Source: Pseudonocardia sp. DSM 110487
Lineage (GTDB): Bacteria; Actinomycetota; Actinomycetes; Mycobacteriales; Pseudonocardiaceae
Direction: 5' to 3'
Length of the DNA stretch: 64,000 bases
NCBI RefSeq assembly: GCF_019468565.1
Contig: NZ_CP080521.1
Location: forward strand, 2,542,001 to 2,606,000
Shown here piece after piece: positions 32,414 through 41,397 of this stretch. Both the position numbers and the translations under genes were made by a program. The notes under the pieces are model-generated. The model was given only the letters and a program-made list of their open reading frames with translations, was not told the origin of the DNA and made no database searches. Numbering within the stretch: position 1 is the stretch's first letter; each line of letters opens with the position of its first letter.

Positions 32414-35400
32414 TGCGTCCTGTCCTGCTCGAGATTGCGGGCTTCGGCTCGTTCCGCGAACCCACCACCGTCGACTTCACCGGCGCCGACTACTTCGCCT
32501 TCGTCGGCCCCACCGGCGCCGGCAAGTCCACGGTGATCGACGCGCTCACGTTCGCGCTGTACGGGTCGGTGCCGCGGTGGGACAACAGCCGCACGGTGGC
32601 GCTCGCCCTCGCGCCCACGGTCAACCGCGGTACCGTCCGCCTCGTCTTCGACGTGGGCGGCGCCCGGTATGTCGCGGCGCGCGAGTTGCGGCGGGCGGCC
32701 AGCGGCGGCGTGTCGGTGCGCGGGGCCCGGCTGGAGAAGCTGCGCGATCCGTCCGGCCTCGGCGGCCCCGACGAGGAGAGCGAGCCGCTCGCCGACGGCG
32801 CCGGTCCGGTCACGAAGGCCGTCGAGGAGCTGCTCGGGCTGCCGTTCGGCGACTTCTGCACGTGCGTCGTGCTGCCGCAGGGCGAGTTCGCCGAGTTCCT
32901 GCACACCGAGCCGCGCAAGCGCCAGGAGAAGCTGGTGCGCATCCTCGGGCTCGGCGTCTACGACGTGATCGCGCGCGAGGCCAACAGCGAGGCCGCGGCG
33001 CAGCGTCAGCGTGCCGAGGTGCTCGGCGAGCAGCTCGCGGGCTACGCCGACACCACCGACGAGGCCGAGCATGAGGCCGCGGCGCGGGTCGCCGAGCTCG
33101 CGGAGCTGGCCGAACGCGTCGACGCGGCGGTACCGGAGCTCGCGGCGGCGTCGGCGGCCCTCGACGTCGCCGAGGCGGGCGCCGGGCAGCTGCGCGCCGA
33201 ACGGGAGCGCCTCGCCGCGCTCGCCGTGCCCGACGGCCTCGCCGACCTGGACACCCGCCACCGCAGCGCGGCCGAGCGACGGACGCTCGCCGCAGAGCGG
33301 GCGGGCGCCGCCGAGACCGCCGACACGGCCGCCCGCGAGCGGCTCGCCGCCGCCCCCGCCCGCGGGCCGTTGGAGCAGGCGCGCCGCGACCACGCCGAGC
33401 TCGCCACGATCACCGCCGAGCTGCCCGGGGCGCGCGAGCGGCACGAGAAGGCCGCCGCGGCCTACACCACCGCCGCGAACGACGCCGCCGACGCCCGTGC
33501 GGGCATGGAGGAGAAGCGGACGGCCCGCGACTCCGCCGCCGCACTGCTGGCCGAGCGGCAGGACGCCGTGCGCAGGCTCGTCGCGGAGCGCGACGCCCTC
33601 CGCGCGCTCACCGTGCCGGCCGGGCTGGACGCGCTGCAGCAGCGCCGCGCGGCCGCCGACTCCGCGCTGGCCGATGCCACGTCCGTGGTGCGGGCCGCGG
33701 AGGCCACCGACGCCGCGGCCCGCGCCGCGCTCGCCGCCGCCCCCGCCCGCGGTCCCCTCGAACAGGCGCTGCGCGACCGGCGCGAGCTCGACCGCGCCGT
33801 GGCCGAGCGCGCGGCCGCGGCGGCGCGGGCCGCCGAGGCCGAGCAGGTGGCGCAGGCGGCAGTGGCCGCAGTCGCCGAGGCGAAGCATCGGCTCGACCAC
33901 GCCCAGGAACGGCACGCGCGCGCCCTTCGCGCCGATCTCGCCGCCTCGTTGCGGCCCGCCCTCACCGTCGGCGACCCGTGTCCGGTGTGCGCGCAGGCGG
34001 TGGCCACCCTGCCGCCGCCCGCGGAGGCCACGGGCGACCTGGCTGCCGCGGAAGCCGCGGTCGCCGAAGCCAACCGCGCCCACGACGAGGCGCGCCGGGA
34101 CGAGGTCACCGCGATCTCCGTGCGGGACCGCGTCCGAGGCGAGGTGGAGCGGCTCGACACCACCTCCACACGGCTGCGCGCCGCACTGGCAGGCGCGTAC
34201 CCCGCTGAGGACGGTGGGCTCTTCCCGGTGACGACCGACGGGCCGAGCGACCCCACCGCGTCCCTCCCGACCGCCGAGCTACCCGCCGTGGCCGATCTCG
34301 AGGCGGCCCTCGCCGACCTCACGCGCATCGTGCACGAGGCCGACGACGCCGCCGAGGCCGTTCGCGTTGCGCGCCGGGCCCGGGACGCGGCAGCCGCCGC
34401 GGTCGAGGAGCTGCGCGGCGAGGTCGCCGCCGCCGCGGCGGGCCTGCGCGCCGCGCGCGACCCGCTCGTCCCGTTCGGCGCCCCGGCACCGGCTGACACC
34501 GACGTGCTCGCCGGCTGGACCGCGCTCGTCGACTGGGCCCGCGCCGAGGGCGCCGCCCGCGAGACCGCCCTGCCCACCGCTCGCGCTGCCGTCGCGGAGG
34601 CCGAGGGGCAACGCGACACCACCGAGAAGGCGTGGCGAGCCGCCGAGCGCGCCGCCGCAGAGCGCCACCGCGACGAGACCGCCGCCGCACGGGCCGAGCA
34701 GGAGGCCCGCAGCGCCGTCGACGCCGCGGAACGGCGGGCCGCGCAGCTACAGGCCGTGCTGCGCGACGCCCCGTCCGACCACGATGCCGCGGCGTCACTG
34801 GAACGGCTGGACGCGCTCGAGGCCGCCGTCCGCGAGGCCGACGCCCAGCTGCGCACAGCCCGCAGCGCATTGCGTTCCGCGGAACGGACCGCCGCCGACG
34901 TCGCCCGCGAGGTCACGGCCGCATGGGACGCGTTGCGCGCGGCCCGCGACCCGCTCGTGCCGCTCGGCGCCCCCGCCGTCGGCGGGGACGAACTGCTCGT
35001 CGCATGGAGCGAGCTCATCGGCTGGGCACACCGGGAGGCCGAGGCCCGCGCTGCGCGACTGACCGGCGCGGCGACCGCGGCGCGGGACGCCCGTGCGGCC
35101 CGCGACGCCGTCGAGCGCCGGATCGCCGACGACCTGGACGCCCACCACGTGCCCGCCGCCGCCCCGCTGGGTGGCACGGCACCGGCGGCCGTCGCCGCGG
35201 CGCTCGCCAGAGCGCGTTCGGCGCAGGAACGGGTGGCGGAGCGGCGGGCCGCCGCGGCGCGGATCCGCGCCGACCGCGACGAGGCCGAGTCGGCCCAGCA
35301 GGTCGCGAAGCTCCTCGGCAGCCTGCTGCGCTCCGACGGCTTCCCGCGCTGGCTCGTCGCGTCCGCCCTTGACGCGCTAGTGGCCGATGCGTCGGAGAGC

Positions 35401-35802
35401 CTCGCCGAGCTGTCGGGCGGCCAGTTCGCGCTCACCCACGAGGGTGGGGAGTTCCTCGTCATCGACCACGCCGACGCCGACGCACGGCGCCCGGTCAAGA
35501 CCCTCTCGGGCGGCGAGACGTTCCAGGCGAGCCTCGCGCTCGCGCTGGCGCTGTCCGCGCAGATGGCGGGGCTGGCCGCGCAGGGAGCCGCCCGCCTGGA
35601 GTCGATCTTCCTGGACGAGGGCTTCGGCACCCTGGACGAGGCCAACCTGGACGTCGTCGCGAGCACCCTGGAGAACCTCGCCACGCGCGGTGACCGGATG
35701 GTCGGCGTGGTCACGCACGTTCCCGCGCTCGCCGAGCGCGTGCCGGTGCGGTTCGTGGTGAGCCGCGACCAGCGCACCTCCTCCGTCATCCGGGAATCCT
35801 AG
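32413..35802 (+). CDS. sbcC: Exonuclease SbcC (Rad50-like ATPase)
   Basis: The 1129-residue SMC-like ATPase of SbcCD. Walker A is GPTGAGKST (Lys38). The Q-loop region reads VVLPQGEFAEFLHTEPRKRQ. Very long Ala/Arg/Glu-rich coiled coils flank the zinc hook GDPCPVC (Cys523, Cys526). The C-terminal lobe has the ABC signature TLSGGETFQASLALALALS and Walker B SIFLDEGFGTLDE. The length is normal. ATG 32413 overlaps the sbcD stop (TGATG). The stop codon lies at the left tip of a 164-bp dyad element before nurA. Confidence 0.96.
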   Translation: MRPVLLEIAGFGSFREPTTVDFTGADYFAFVGPTGAGKSTVIDALTFALYGSVPRWDNSRTVALALAPTVNRGTVRLVFDVGGARYVAARELRRAASGGVSVRGARLEKLRDPSGLGGPDEESEPLADGAGPVTKAVEELLGLPFGDFCTCVVLPQGEFAEFLHTEPRKRQEKLVRILGLGVYDVIAREANSEAAAQRQRAEVLGEQLAGYADTTDEAEHEAAARVAELAELAERVDAAVPELAAASAALDVAEAGAGQLRAERERLAALAVPDGLADLDTRHRSAAERRTLAAERAGAAETADTAARERLAAAPARGPLEQARRDHAELATITAELPGARERHEKAAAAYTTAANDAADARAGMEEKRTARDSAAALLAERQDAVRRLVAERDALRALTVPAGLDALQQRRAAADSALADATSVVRAAEATDAAARAALAAAPARGPLEQALRDRRELDRAVAERAAAAARAAEAEQVAQAAVAAVAEAKHRLDHAQERHARALRADLAASLRPALTVGDPCPVCAQAVATLPPPAEATGDLAAAEAAVAEANRAHDEARRDEVTAISVRDRVRGEVERLDTTSTRLRAALAGAYPAEDGGLFPVTTDGPSDPTASLPTAELPAVADLEAALADLTRIVHEADDAAEAVRVARRARDAAAAAVEELRGEVAAAAAGLRAARDPLVPFGAPAPADTDVLAGWTALVDWARAEGAARETALPTARAAVAEAEGQRDTTEKAWRAAERAAAERHRDETAAARAEQEARSAVDAAERRAAQLQAVLRDAPSDHDAAASLERLDALEAAVREADAQLRTARSALRSAERTAADVAREVTAAWDALRAARDPLVPLGAPAVGGDELLVAWSELIGWAHREAEARAARLTGAATAARDARAARDAVERRIADDLDAHHVPAAAPLGGTAPAAVAAALARARSAQERVAERRAAAARIRADRDEAESAQQVAKLLGSLLRSDGFPRWLVASALDALVADASESLAELSGGQFALTHEGGEFLVIDHADADARRPVKTLSGGETFQASLALALALSAQMAGLAAQGAARLESIFLDEGFGTLDEANLDVVASTLENLATRGDRMVGVVTHVPALAERVPVRFVVSRDQRTSSVIRES

Positions 35803-35964
35803 TGCCCCCCGCCGAAAGTCCACCACGTGTCTCGACGGCCCAGCTTCCCGCTGGGCGTACCGGCGAACCGGCCGAGTACGCCCGGTACGAGGCCGGGTCG
35901 CCGGCACACCCAGCGGAAACCTGGATCCGCCGATACACGCACCGGACTTCCGGCGGGGGGCACT
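35801..35964. repeat. 164-bp near-perfect dyad element between sbcC and nurA
   Basis: The first 21 bases (start AGTGCCCCCCGCCG) and the last 21 are reverse complements with one mismatch, and the similarity continues inwards over nearly the whole about 80-bp half (TTCCCGCTGGGCGTACCGGC on one side matches TTTCCGCTGGGTGTGCCGGC on the other). It begins inside the sbcC stop and ends one base before the nurA GTG, so the nurA ribosome binding site lies in the right arm. Could be a MITE-like insertion or a regulatory hairpin. Confidence 0.75.
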
Positions 35965-35965
35965 G

Positions 35966-36925
35966 GTGAAGTTCGCCGTCGACCCGTGGGACCCGACCTA
36001 CGGCACGAGCCTCGGCACCGAGCTCGGCGAATCGGCAGCACAGGTCGCGCTGGACGTCGAGCTGCCGTCCTCCGAGTGGCAGCCGATCGACCCTGATCCC
36101 TGGGTCGTCCCGCCGGACGCCGTGCTGTTCGTCGACGGGGTGCGCCGGGTCGACGCGCAGGTCTGGGTGGACGACGGGGGCGCGGAAGCGGCGCCCGCGT
36201 TGTGCGCCTCGTACGCGGCCGGCGTGGTCTGCTGCTGCAAGGACGGAGCTCACCTGCTCACCGCCGACGTCCGCCGCGGCCTGTTCACCACCGCCGACGC
36301 CGCGGACGATGTCCGCACCACGGCCGGGACGTACCGGGCCACGCGCACGGCGCCCCACCCCGATGTCGCGCCCGCGCAGCTGCTCAGCCTCGCCTTGCAG
36401 CGCGAGCTGGCCGACACCGAGCTGGCCGCCGCGGCCGCCGCCCGCGGCGGGCACGACAGTGTCCATGGCGGGGCCGACGACCTCCTCGTCATCGACGGAC
36501 CGCTGCGGGGGCGCCAGCACCTGCCGAGGGCGATCGGCTTCGTCAAGTCCCACCGCAGCGACTACCTGCCGCCCCAGCTGGGCGGGGTGGTCGCCGCGCT
36601 GCGCACGGGGCAGCGCACGCCGGTGTTCCGGCTGGGCAGCTCGTGGGAGCGGCACACCTGGTACCTGCGGCTGCCCTGCCGGCCGGGGGCGCCGTGGGCG
36701 GGCGTCGTGCGGGTGGAGTGCAGCGCCGACCTCTCCGCCGGTGAGGCCGTCGGGCACGCCGCGCGCAGCCAGGCGACCCTGCCGAGGTTCGCCTCCACGG
36801 AGTACAAGGACTCCCGCGCCCCGCAGAACCTCTATCCGATCGCGGGGCTGGAACGCGAGCTGCGTCGCCGGTTGGGTGAGCCGAACCTCCTCTACCGAGC
36901 GCTCCGGAGGGCCGCAGCTGCCTGA
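35966..36925 (+). CDS. nurA: NurA-like DNA repair nuclease
   Basis: A 319-residue protein with NurA-domain features: the RNase H-like first strand AVLFVDGVRRVDAQVWV with metal-ligand Asp57, the second acidic strand LLVIDGPLRGRQ, then AIGFVKSHRSDYLPPQ, RHTWYLRLPC and the C-terminal YKDSRAPQNLYPIAGLEREL. The latter two segments match conserved NurA motifs. NurA is a Mn-dependent 5'-3' exonuclease and ssDNA endonuclease stimulated by HerA. A HerA-like gene lies 7.5 kb upstream on the same strand and SbcCD between them. GTG 35966 follows a G-rich stretch inside the dyad element. Confidence 0.82.
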   Translation: MKFAVDPWDPTYGTSLGTELGESAAQVALDVELPSSEWQPIDPDPWVVPPDAVLFVDGVRRVDAQVWVDDGGAEAAPALCASYAAGVVCCCKDGAHLLTADVRRGLFTTADAADDVRTTAGTYRATRTAPHPDVAPAQLLSLALQRELADTELAAAAAARGGHDSVHGGADDLLVIDGPLRGRQHLPRAIGFVKSHRSDYLPPQLGGVVAALRTGQRTPVFRLGSSWERHTWYLRLPCRPGAPWAGVVRVECSADLSAGEAVGHAARSQATLPRFASTEYKDSRAPQNLYPIAGLERELRRRLGEPNLLYRALRRAAAA

Positions 36926-36998
36926 CGCCGGTTGACGCGGCGTGCCGGGCGGGGAACCGTGGTGTCCGGAGCCTGGAAGGGCCCGGAAGGGGGTCACT

Positions 36999-37517
36999 GT
37001 GCAGGAGATGCGAGTGGTCGCGCTCGGCAGGGACCCGATGGCCGTGCAGCCGGTGCTGCTGCTGCAGGAGACCGGTGGCAGGCGACGCGTGCTGCCGGTG
37101 TGGGTGGGCGTGCCCGAGGCGACGGCCATCGAGCTCGCCCGCCGCCGCGTCGAGCTGCCGCGCCCGCAGACCCACCAGCTGATCCTCGACGTCGTGCGGT
37201 CCTTCAAGCGGGAGCTGCAGCTGGTGCGCATCACGATGCTGCGCGACAGCGTCTTCCACGCCGAGCTCGTGTTCGACGGCGACATCCGCGTGTCGGCGCG
37301 GGTGAGCGACGCGGTGGCGATGGCGCTGCACGTCGACGCCCGGATCGAGGCGGAGGACGCCGTGCTCGACGAGGCCGCAGTGGCTGAGGTGGGCATGGTC
37401 GGCCCATCCGGGGAAGACGACGTGGAAGGCGAGACCCCCTCGGAGCACGAGGAGCTGGAACGCTTCCGCCGCTTCCTCGACAACGCCTCACCCGAGGACT
37501 TCGGCAGCTCCAGCTGA
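36999..37517 (+). CDS. Bifunctional nuclease family protein (DUF151)
   Basis: A 172-residue protein. The core (about 1-130) is DUF151: MRVVALGRDPMAVQPVLLLQ, VLPVWVGVPEATAIELAR, RPQTHQLILDVVRSF and VSARVSDAVAMALHVDARIE with the conserved SDA(V/I)A(L/M)A turn. Family members are reported to have RNase and DNase activity. The tail is acidic. I chose GTG 36999 (spacing from GGAAGGGGG suits); ATG 37008 is possible. It follows nurA by 73 bp on the same strand and could belong to the repair cluster. Confidence 0.88.
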   Translation: MQEMRVVALGRDPMAVQPVLLLQETGGRRRVLPVWVGVPEATAIELARRRVELPRPQTHQLILDVVRSFKRELQLVRITMLRDSVFHAELVFDGDIRVSARVSDAVAMALHVDARIEAEDAVLDEAAVAEVGMVGPSGEDDVEGETPSEHEELERFRRFLDNASPEDFGSSS

Positions 37518-37586
37518 CCGTTCGCCGCCTGCATCCGGCAGCGGTGTATCGCGCGCGGACCCCGGCGGGTCAGTAGTGGCGACCCA

Positions 37587-38504
37587 ATGGTGCCTTCGGG
37601 GGCGGTGTGGGCGATGGCAGATCATCGATCTGCGGTGGCGGGCGATCGGTTGAGCTGGGTGTTCGCCGGCACGCTGCTGGTCGCGGCCGTCACCGGGGCG
37701 GTCGCGCTGCTCGCGCCGCATCTCCACGGGGCGCTGGGCATGCCCGTGCTGTACCTCCTCGCGATCCTGCCGATCGCCTACAGGTGGGGATCCGCGGCAG
37801 GCATGGTGGTGGCAGCGGCGAGCACCATGATCTTCGGGCTCGTCATCGTCTCCCCGAGGCTGGGGTTCGTCGTCGACGGCGGGTACGCCGTCTCGCTGGG
37901 TGCCTTCCTGCTCACCGCGTGCGTGGCGGCGTACATGGCATCGTGCCCGCCGTGGGAGGCCGGCCGGCTGCTCGAGGAGCAGGCCGCGGTGCGGCGGATC
38001 TCCAGGCAGGTCGCGCAGGGCGCGTCTGTGGAGGCCGTGTTCGCGTCCGTCGCCGACGAGGCCACCCGCCTGCTCCAGGCCGACGTGACGCTCCTCGCTC
38101 GCGTGCACGACGGGACCGGCACGTTCGTGGCGATCGGCGGCTGGGCGGGTGGTCCGGTCGGTGCGGACTTCGCGGTCGGCCAGCAGTGGGGCACCAGCGC
38201 GATCCGGATCGACGACGTGCCGATCGCGGCCGTCGGCATCCCGCTGCGCAGCAGCGTATGGAGCCCGGTCACCGTGGCGGGACGGCACTGGGGCGGGATC
38301 GTCGTCGGCCTGCTGAACGGCCTGTTGCCCGCCGACACCGAACAGCGGCTCGGCAGCTTCGCCGAGCTCGCGGGCCCCGCGATCGCGAGCGCGCAGAGCC
38401 ACGCCGAGCTCGCCGCGCTGGCCGAGCGGTACCGCGCGCTCGACGCGAAGGTCGATCGCGACGGCGGCCCGGAACGATCTATCGGCCCGGGGCTCGCGCA
38501 GTGA
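37587..38504 (+). CDS. Membrane GAF sensor without kinase domain
   Basis: A 305-residue protein. Residues about 20-125 hold three to four membrane helices of DUF4118 (KdpD-like) type: VLYLLAILPIAYRWGSAAGM, GMVVAAASTMIFGLVIVSPR. After a short helix (LLEEQAAVRRISRQVAQGAS) a GAF domain spans about 140-285 (TRLLQADVTLLARVHDGTGT, GIPLRSSVWSPVTVAGRHWG). Homologues continue into a histidine kinase; here the protein stops soon after. ATG 37587 or ATG 37614 could be the start. The 3' end overlaps the convergent glycosidase by 26 bp. Confidence 0.8.
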   Translation: MVPSGAVWAMADHRSAVAGDRLSWVFAGTLLVAAVTGAVALLAPHLHGALGMPVLYLLAILPIAYRWGSAAGMVVAAASTMIFGLVIVSPRLGFVVDGGYAVSLGAFLLTACVAAYMASCPPWEAGRLLEEQAAVRRISRQVAQGASVEAVFASVADEATRLLQADVTLLARVHDGTGTFVAIGGWAGGPVGADFAVGQQWGTSAIRIDDVPIAAVGIPLRSSVWSPVTVAGRHWGGIVVGLLNGLLPADTEQRLGSFAELAGPAIASAQSHAELAALAERYRALDAKVDRDGGPERSIGPGLAQ

Positions 38505-40578
38505 CCGTTCCGTCGGCGTGGATGTCCACCAGCCGGTCGCCGACCCGCAGGTTCCTGAGTACGGCACCGGGGTCGACGAGCCGCACGCAGCCGTCGACCG
38601 AGAGCGTCCCGTCCAGCCGCGGCCGCGCGCCGAAGAACGACTCGATCACCAGCGTGACCCACGCCCCGGCCGACGAGCAGGCCCAGTCGAGGATGTAGGG
38701 CAGCTGCGGGGGCGCCTTCCGGGCGCCGCCGTCGATCGCGGGCTGCGCCTCCTCGACGAAGTGGCCCTGGCCGGGCGGGCCCTGGTTCGCGGACCGGACG
38801 AGGCCCTCGATCCAGCCGGCCGCCACGTCCGGTGCCCCGAGCGCGACGAGGGCGCGGGCGGCGTCGGCGGGCCATGCCGGGTACGCGCCGTTCCACTGGT
38901 GGTCGGGCCGCACGCTGTAGCTCGCGTCCGGGTCCCACGGGGAGAGCGCCCGCATCCAGTTCGGGGTCTGCAGCTCGCGGCGGAAGAACTCCACCATCTC
39001 GGAGCGGATCTCCGCGGGCACGTCCGCGGCGATCGTCGAGCCGACGATCGCGAAGTCGTAGCAGTGCCGCACCGGCAACCGGGAGCCGTCGGGCTGGCGG
39101 GCGGCGAAGAAGCCGGAGCCGGGCTCGTACAGGGCGAGGACCTCCGGGACGAGCGCCGCCGCCTCGTCGCGCAGTGCCTGCGCCGCGGCGGTGTCGCCTG
39201 CGAAGTCCGCGGCGTCGGCGGCGACTCGCATTGCCCATACGTTCGCCGCGTTCAGGCTCGCCACCTCGTGGGTGTAGGAGCTCACGCACTCCAGGAGATT
39301 GTCGATCTCGCCGTAGTCGGCAAGCGCTGAACCCTTGCGCCGGTCCCGCCACGCCGTCGCCCACCCCCGCAGGTGTTCGCCGACCTCCGACAGGTAGTCG
39401 GTGTCGCCGGTGAACCGGACGTAGTCCGACACCAGCCGCGTCATCGCGTAGTCGTTCACCGAGTACCACCGCCCCACCGGGCCGCCCGTCAGCGAGGAGG
39501 TGCCGAAGTGGGTGCCGGTGTCGCTCGCGATCCAGTGGTCGATCTGGCGGCGCATCGTCTCGGGGTCGAGCAGGGCGTGGGTGAGCGAGCTCAGGCTGAA
39601 GTCCCAGATGAAGGTGGTGGTGGCCCAGTAGTTGGGCATCAGCGTGTCGTAGCTGCGGCCGAGCTCGTTGCCGGGGAAGTCGCGCCGGAACCACAGCACG
39701 CCGAGCGCGCCCCACCAGTACAGCCGCCGGAGGGCCTCGGACGAGGTCTCCAGCACCGGGAGGTGGCCGGAGAACTCCGCGTTCCCGGGGGTGAATGCGG
39801 CGGCGAGCTGGTGGTCCCAGAACTCCTCCGCGGCACGGACGGCCGCGGGCACGTCGGCGACCACGCGCTCGTACGCGGCGGTCGCGGCACCCGCCGACGT
39901 GTCCACGGCGTGGACGTAGCCGAACCGGCCGCTCGCGCCTCCCGCGATGTCGAGTGCAACGGTGATCTCGCCCCCGCGCCCGGTCCCGCCGATCCCGGCC
40001 TCGAACCCCTCGGCAGGCGTGGGTGCCACCCCGGCGAGGTGCACGGCGGCGTCCGCCGCGTCGACGCCCTGGACGCTCCACCCCGTGCCGCCGTCGAACG
40101 TCAGCCGCCCCGGCCCCGCGGTGGCGGTGTTGGTGGCGCTCGGCGACTCCGGCTCGAGCCACGCCTCGCCCGTCACGGTCGCCCGCGCGTTCAGCGCGAG
40201 CGTGAGCGGCACGGCCCGGGGTTCGGCGCCGGTGTTGTGCACGGTGATGTCGATCGCGACCGCGGGCTCGCCGGGCACGCAGACGGTGGTGGTCTCGATG
40301 CGCAGGCCGGGCACCTCGGCCGAGCGCACCACGCGGTCCGGGCGCCACGCGTGCGTGACCGGCACGCCGTACGACTCGAACACGCGGCCGTCGACGAACA
40401 GCACGGCCGTGGTCGTGCGGCCCTGGGCGACCGGCGGGAACGTGACGGCGCCGATCGCGGTCAGGTCGTGGCCGACCAGCACGGTCCCGAGCAGGTTGGT
40501 CAGCCCGGGCGCGGCGATCATGTCGTCGTAATGGTGGGTGACGGGGTCGGCGGCGAGGTCGTCGACGGTGGGGATCAC
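38479..40578 (-). CDS. Six-hairpin glycoside hydrolase
   Basis: A 699-residue cytoplasmic glycosidase-like protein (no signal peptide). Residues about 1-240 form a beta-sandwich; about 250-630 form an (alpha/alpha)6 barrel like those of GH15, GH63 or amylo-1,6-glucosidases. Conserved-looking acidic and aromatic segments are YWATTTFIWDFSLSSLTHAL, YGEIDNLLECVSSYTHEVAS, and DHQWNGAYPAWPADAARALV. The exact GH family cannot be fixed by eye. It is the last gene of the LacI-controlled sugar operon, 7 bp after the permease gene, and probably cleaves the imported glycoside inside the cell. GTG 40578. Confidence 0.8.
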   Translation of the reverse strand: MIPTVDDLAADPVTHHYDDMIAAPGLTNLLGTVLVGHDLTAIGAVTFPPVAQGRTTTAVLFVDGRVFESYGVPVTHAWRPDRVVRSAEVPGLRIETTTVCVPGEPAVAIDITVHNTGAEPRAVPLTLALNARATVTGEAWLEPESPSATNTATAGPGRLTFDGGTGWSVQGVDAADAAVHLAGVAPTPAEGFEAGIGGTGRGGEITVALDIAGGASGRFGYVHAVDTSAGAATAAYERVVADVPAAVRAAEEFWDHQLAAAFTPGNAEFSGHLPVLETSSEALRRLYWWGALGVLWFRRDFPGNELGRSYDTLMPNYWATTTFIWDFSLSSLTHALLDPETMRRQIDHWIASDTGTHFGTSSLTGGPVGRWYSVNDYAMTRLVSDYVRFTGDTDYLSEVGEHLRGWATAWRDRRKGSALADYGEIDNLLECVSSYTHEVASLNAANVWAMRVAADAADFAGDTAAAQALRDEAAALVPEVLALYEPGSGFFAARQPDGSRLPVRHCYDFAIVGSTIAADVPAEIRSEMVEFFRRELQTPNWMRALSPWDPDASYSVRPDHQWNGAYPAWPADAARALVALGAPDVAAGWIEGLVRSANQGPPGQGHFVEEAQPAIDGGARKAPPQLPYILDWACSSAGAWVTLVIESFFGARPRLDGTLSVDGCVRLVDPGAVLRNLRVGDRLVDIHADGTVTARAPGR

Positions 40579-40585
40579 TGGTCTC

Positions 40586-41395
40586 CTAGTACTGGCCGAG
40601 TGCGAGCCCGCGCGCGAAGAAGCGCTGGGTGCACAGGAACAGCACGACGGTGGGGAGCGACACGACCAGCGCGGCCGCGAGGATGACCGACGGCTGGGCG
40701 CCGCCGTAGGTGTTCTGCATCGCGGCCAGGGTGGTGACGATGGGGCGCACCTCGTCGGTCTGGGTGAGGGTGAGCCCGAGCAGCAGGTCGTTCCAGATGA
40801 ACGTCGCCTGGAGGATGAACACGGCCGCGAGCGCGCTGGTGGCCATCGGCAGGTAGATCCGCGTGAAGATCCGCCACGTCGTGGCGCCGTCGAGCACCGC
40901 GGCCTCGAACACGCTGTGCGCCACGCCGGAGAAGAAGTTGCGCATCACGAACGCCGAGAACGGCACCGAGATCACCGTGTAGACGAGCAACATGCCGGCC
41001 CGCGAGTCGTACAGCCCCGTGCGGGAGAAGCCGTCGAAGAGCGGCAAGAGGATCATCTGCAGCGGGAACACCGTGCCGCCGAAGATCACCACGAACCACG
41101 CGAACCCGTGGCGCAGCCGTAGCGCGACGATCGCGAATCCCGCCGCCGCGCCCACGAGCACGGCGAGCGCGGGTGCCACCAGGCTGTAGATCACGGTGCT
41201 CACCAGGCTGTCGGCGAGACCGGTCAGGCGCAGCGCAGCCAGTACGTTCGGCACGAGGGCGAAGCCGTCCGGCAGCCACGCCTCGCGCGTGTCGTAGTCG
41301 GTGGGCGCCTTGCTGCCGTTCACGGCCAGCACGTACACGGGCAGCAGCCAGACGATGCCCGCGACGGCGACGACGGCGGTCCGGAGGGTTCTCAC
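40586..41395 (-). CDS. Carbohydrate ABC transporter permease (MalG-type)
   Basis: A 269-residue permease with six membrane helices. The EAA loop that docks the ATPase reads VFEAAVLDGATTWRIFTRIY LP-type (residues about 165-185). Helix-1 and PLQMILLPLFDGFSRTGLYD match CUT1 MalG-type subunits. GTG 41395, two bases after the upstream permease stop. No ATPase gene is in the operon; a shared MsiK-type ATPase is usual in actinomycetes (inference). Confidence 0.93.
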   Translation of the reverse strand: MRTLRTAVVAVAGIVWLLPVYVLAVNGSKAPTDYDTREAWLPDGFALVPNVLAALRLTGLADSLVSTVIYSLVAPALAVLVGAAAGFAIVALRLRHGFAWFVVIFGGTVFPLQMILLPLFDGFSRTGLYDSRAGMLLVYTVISVPFSAFVMRNFFSGVAHSVFEAAVLDGATTWRIFTRIYLPMATSALAAVFILQATFIWNDLLLGLTLTQTDEVRPIVTTLAAMQNTYGGAQPSVILAAALVVSLPTVVLFLCTQRFFARGLALGQY

Positions 41396-41397
41396 GG

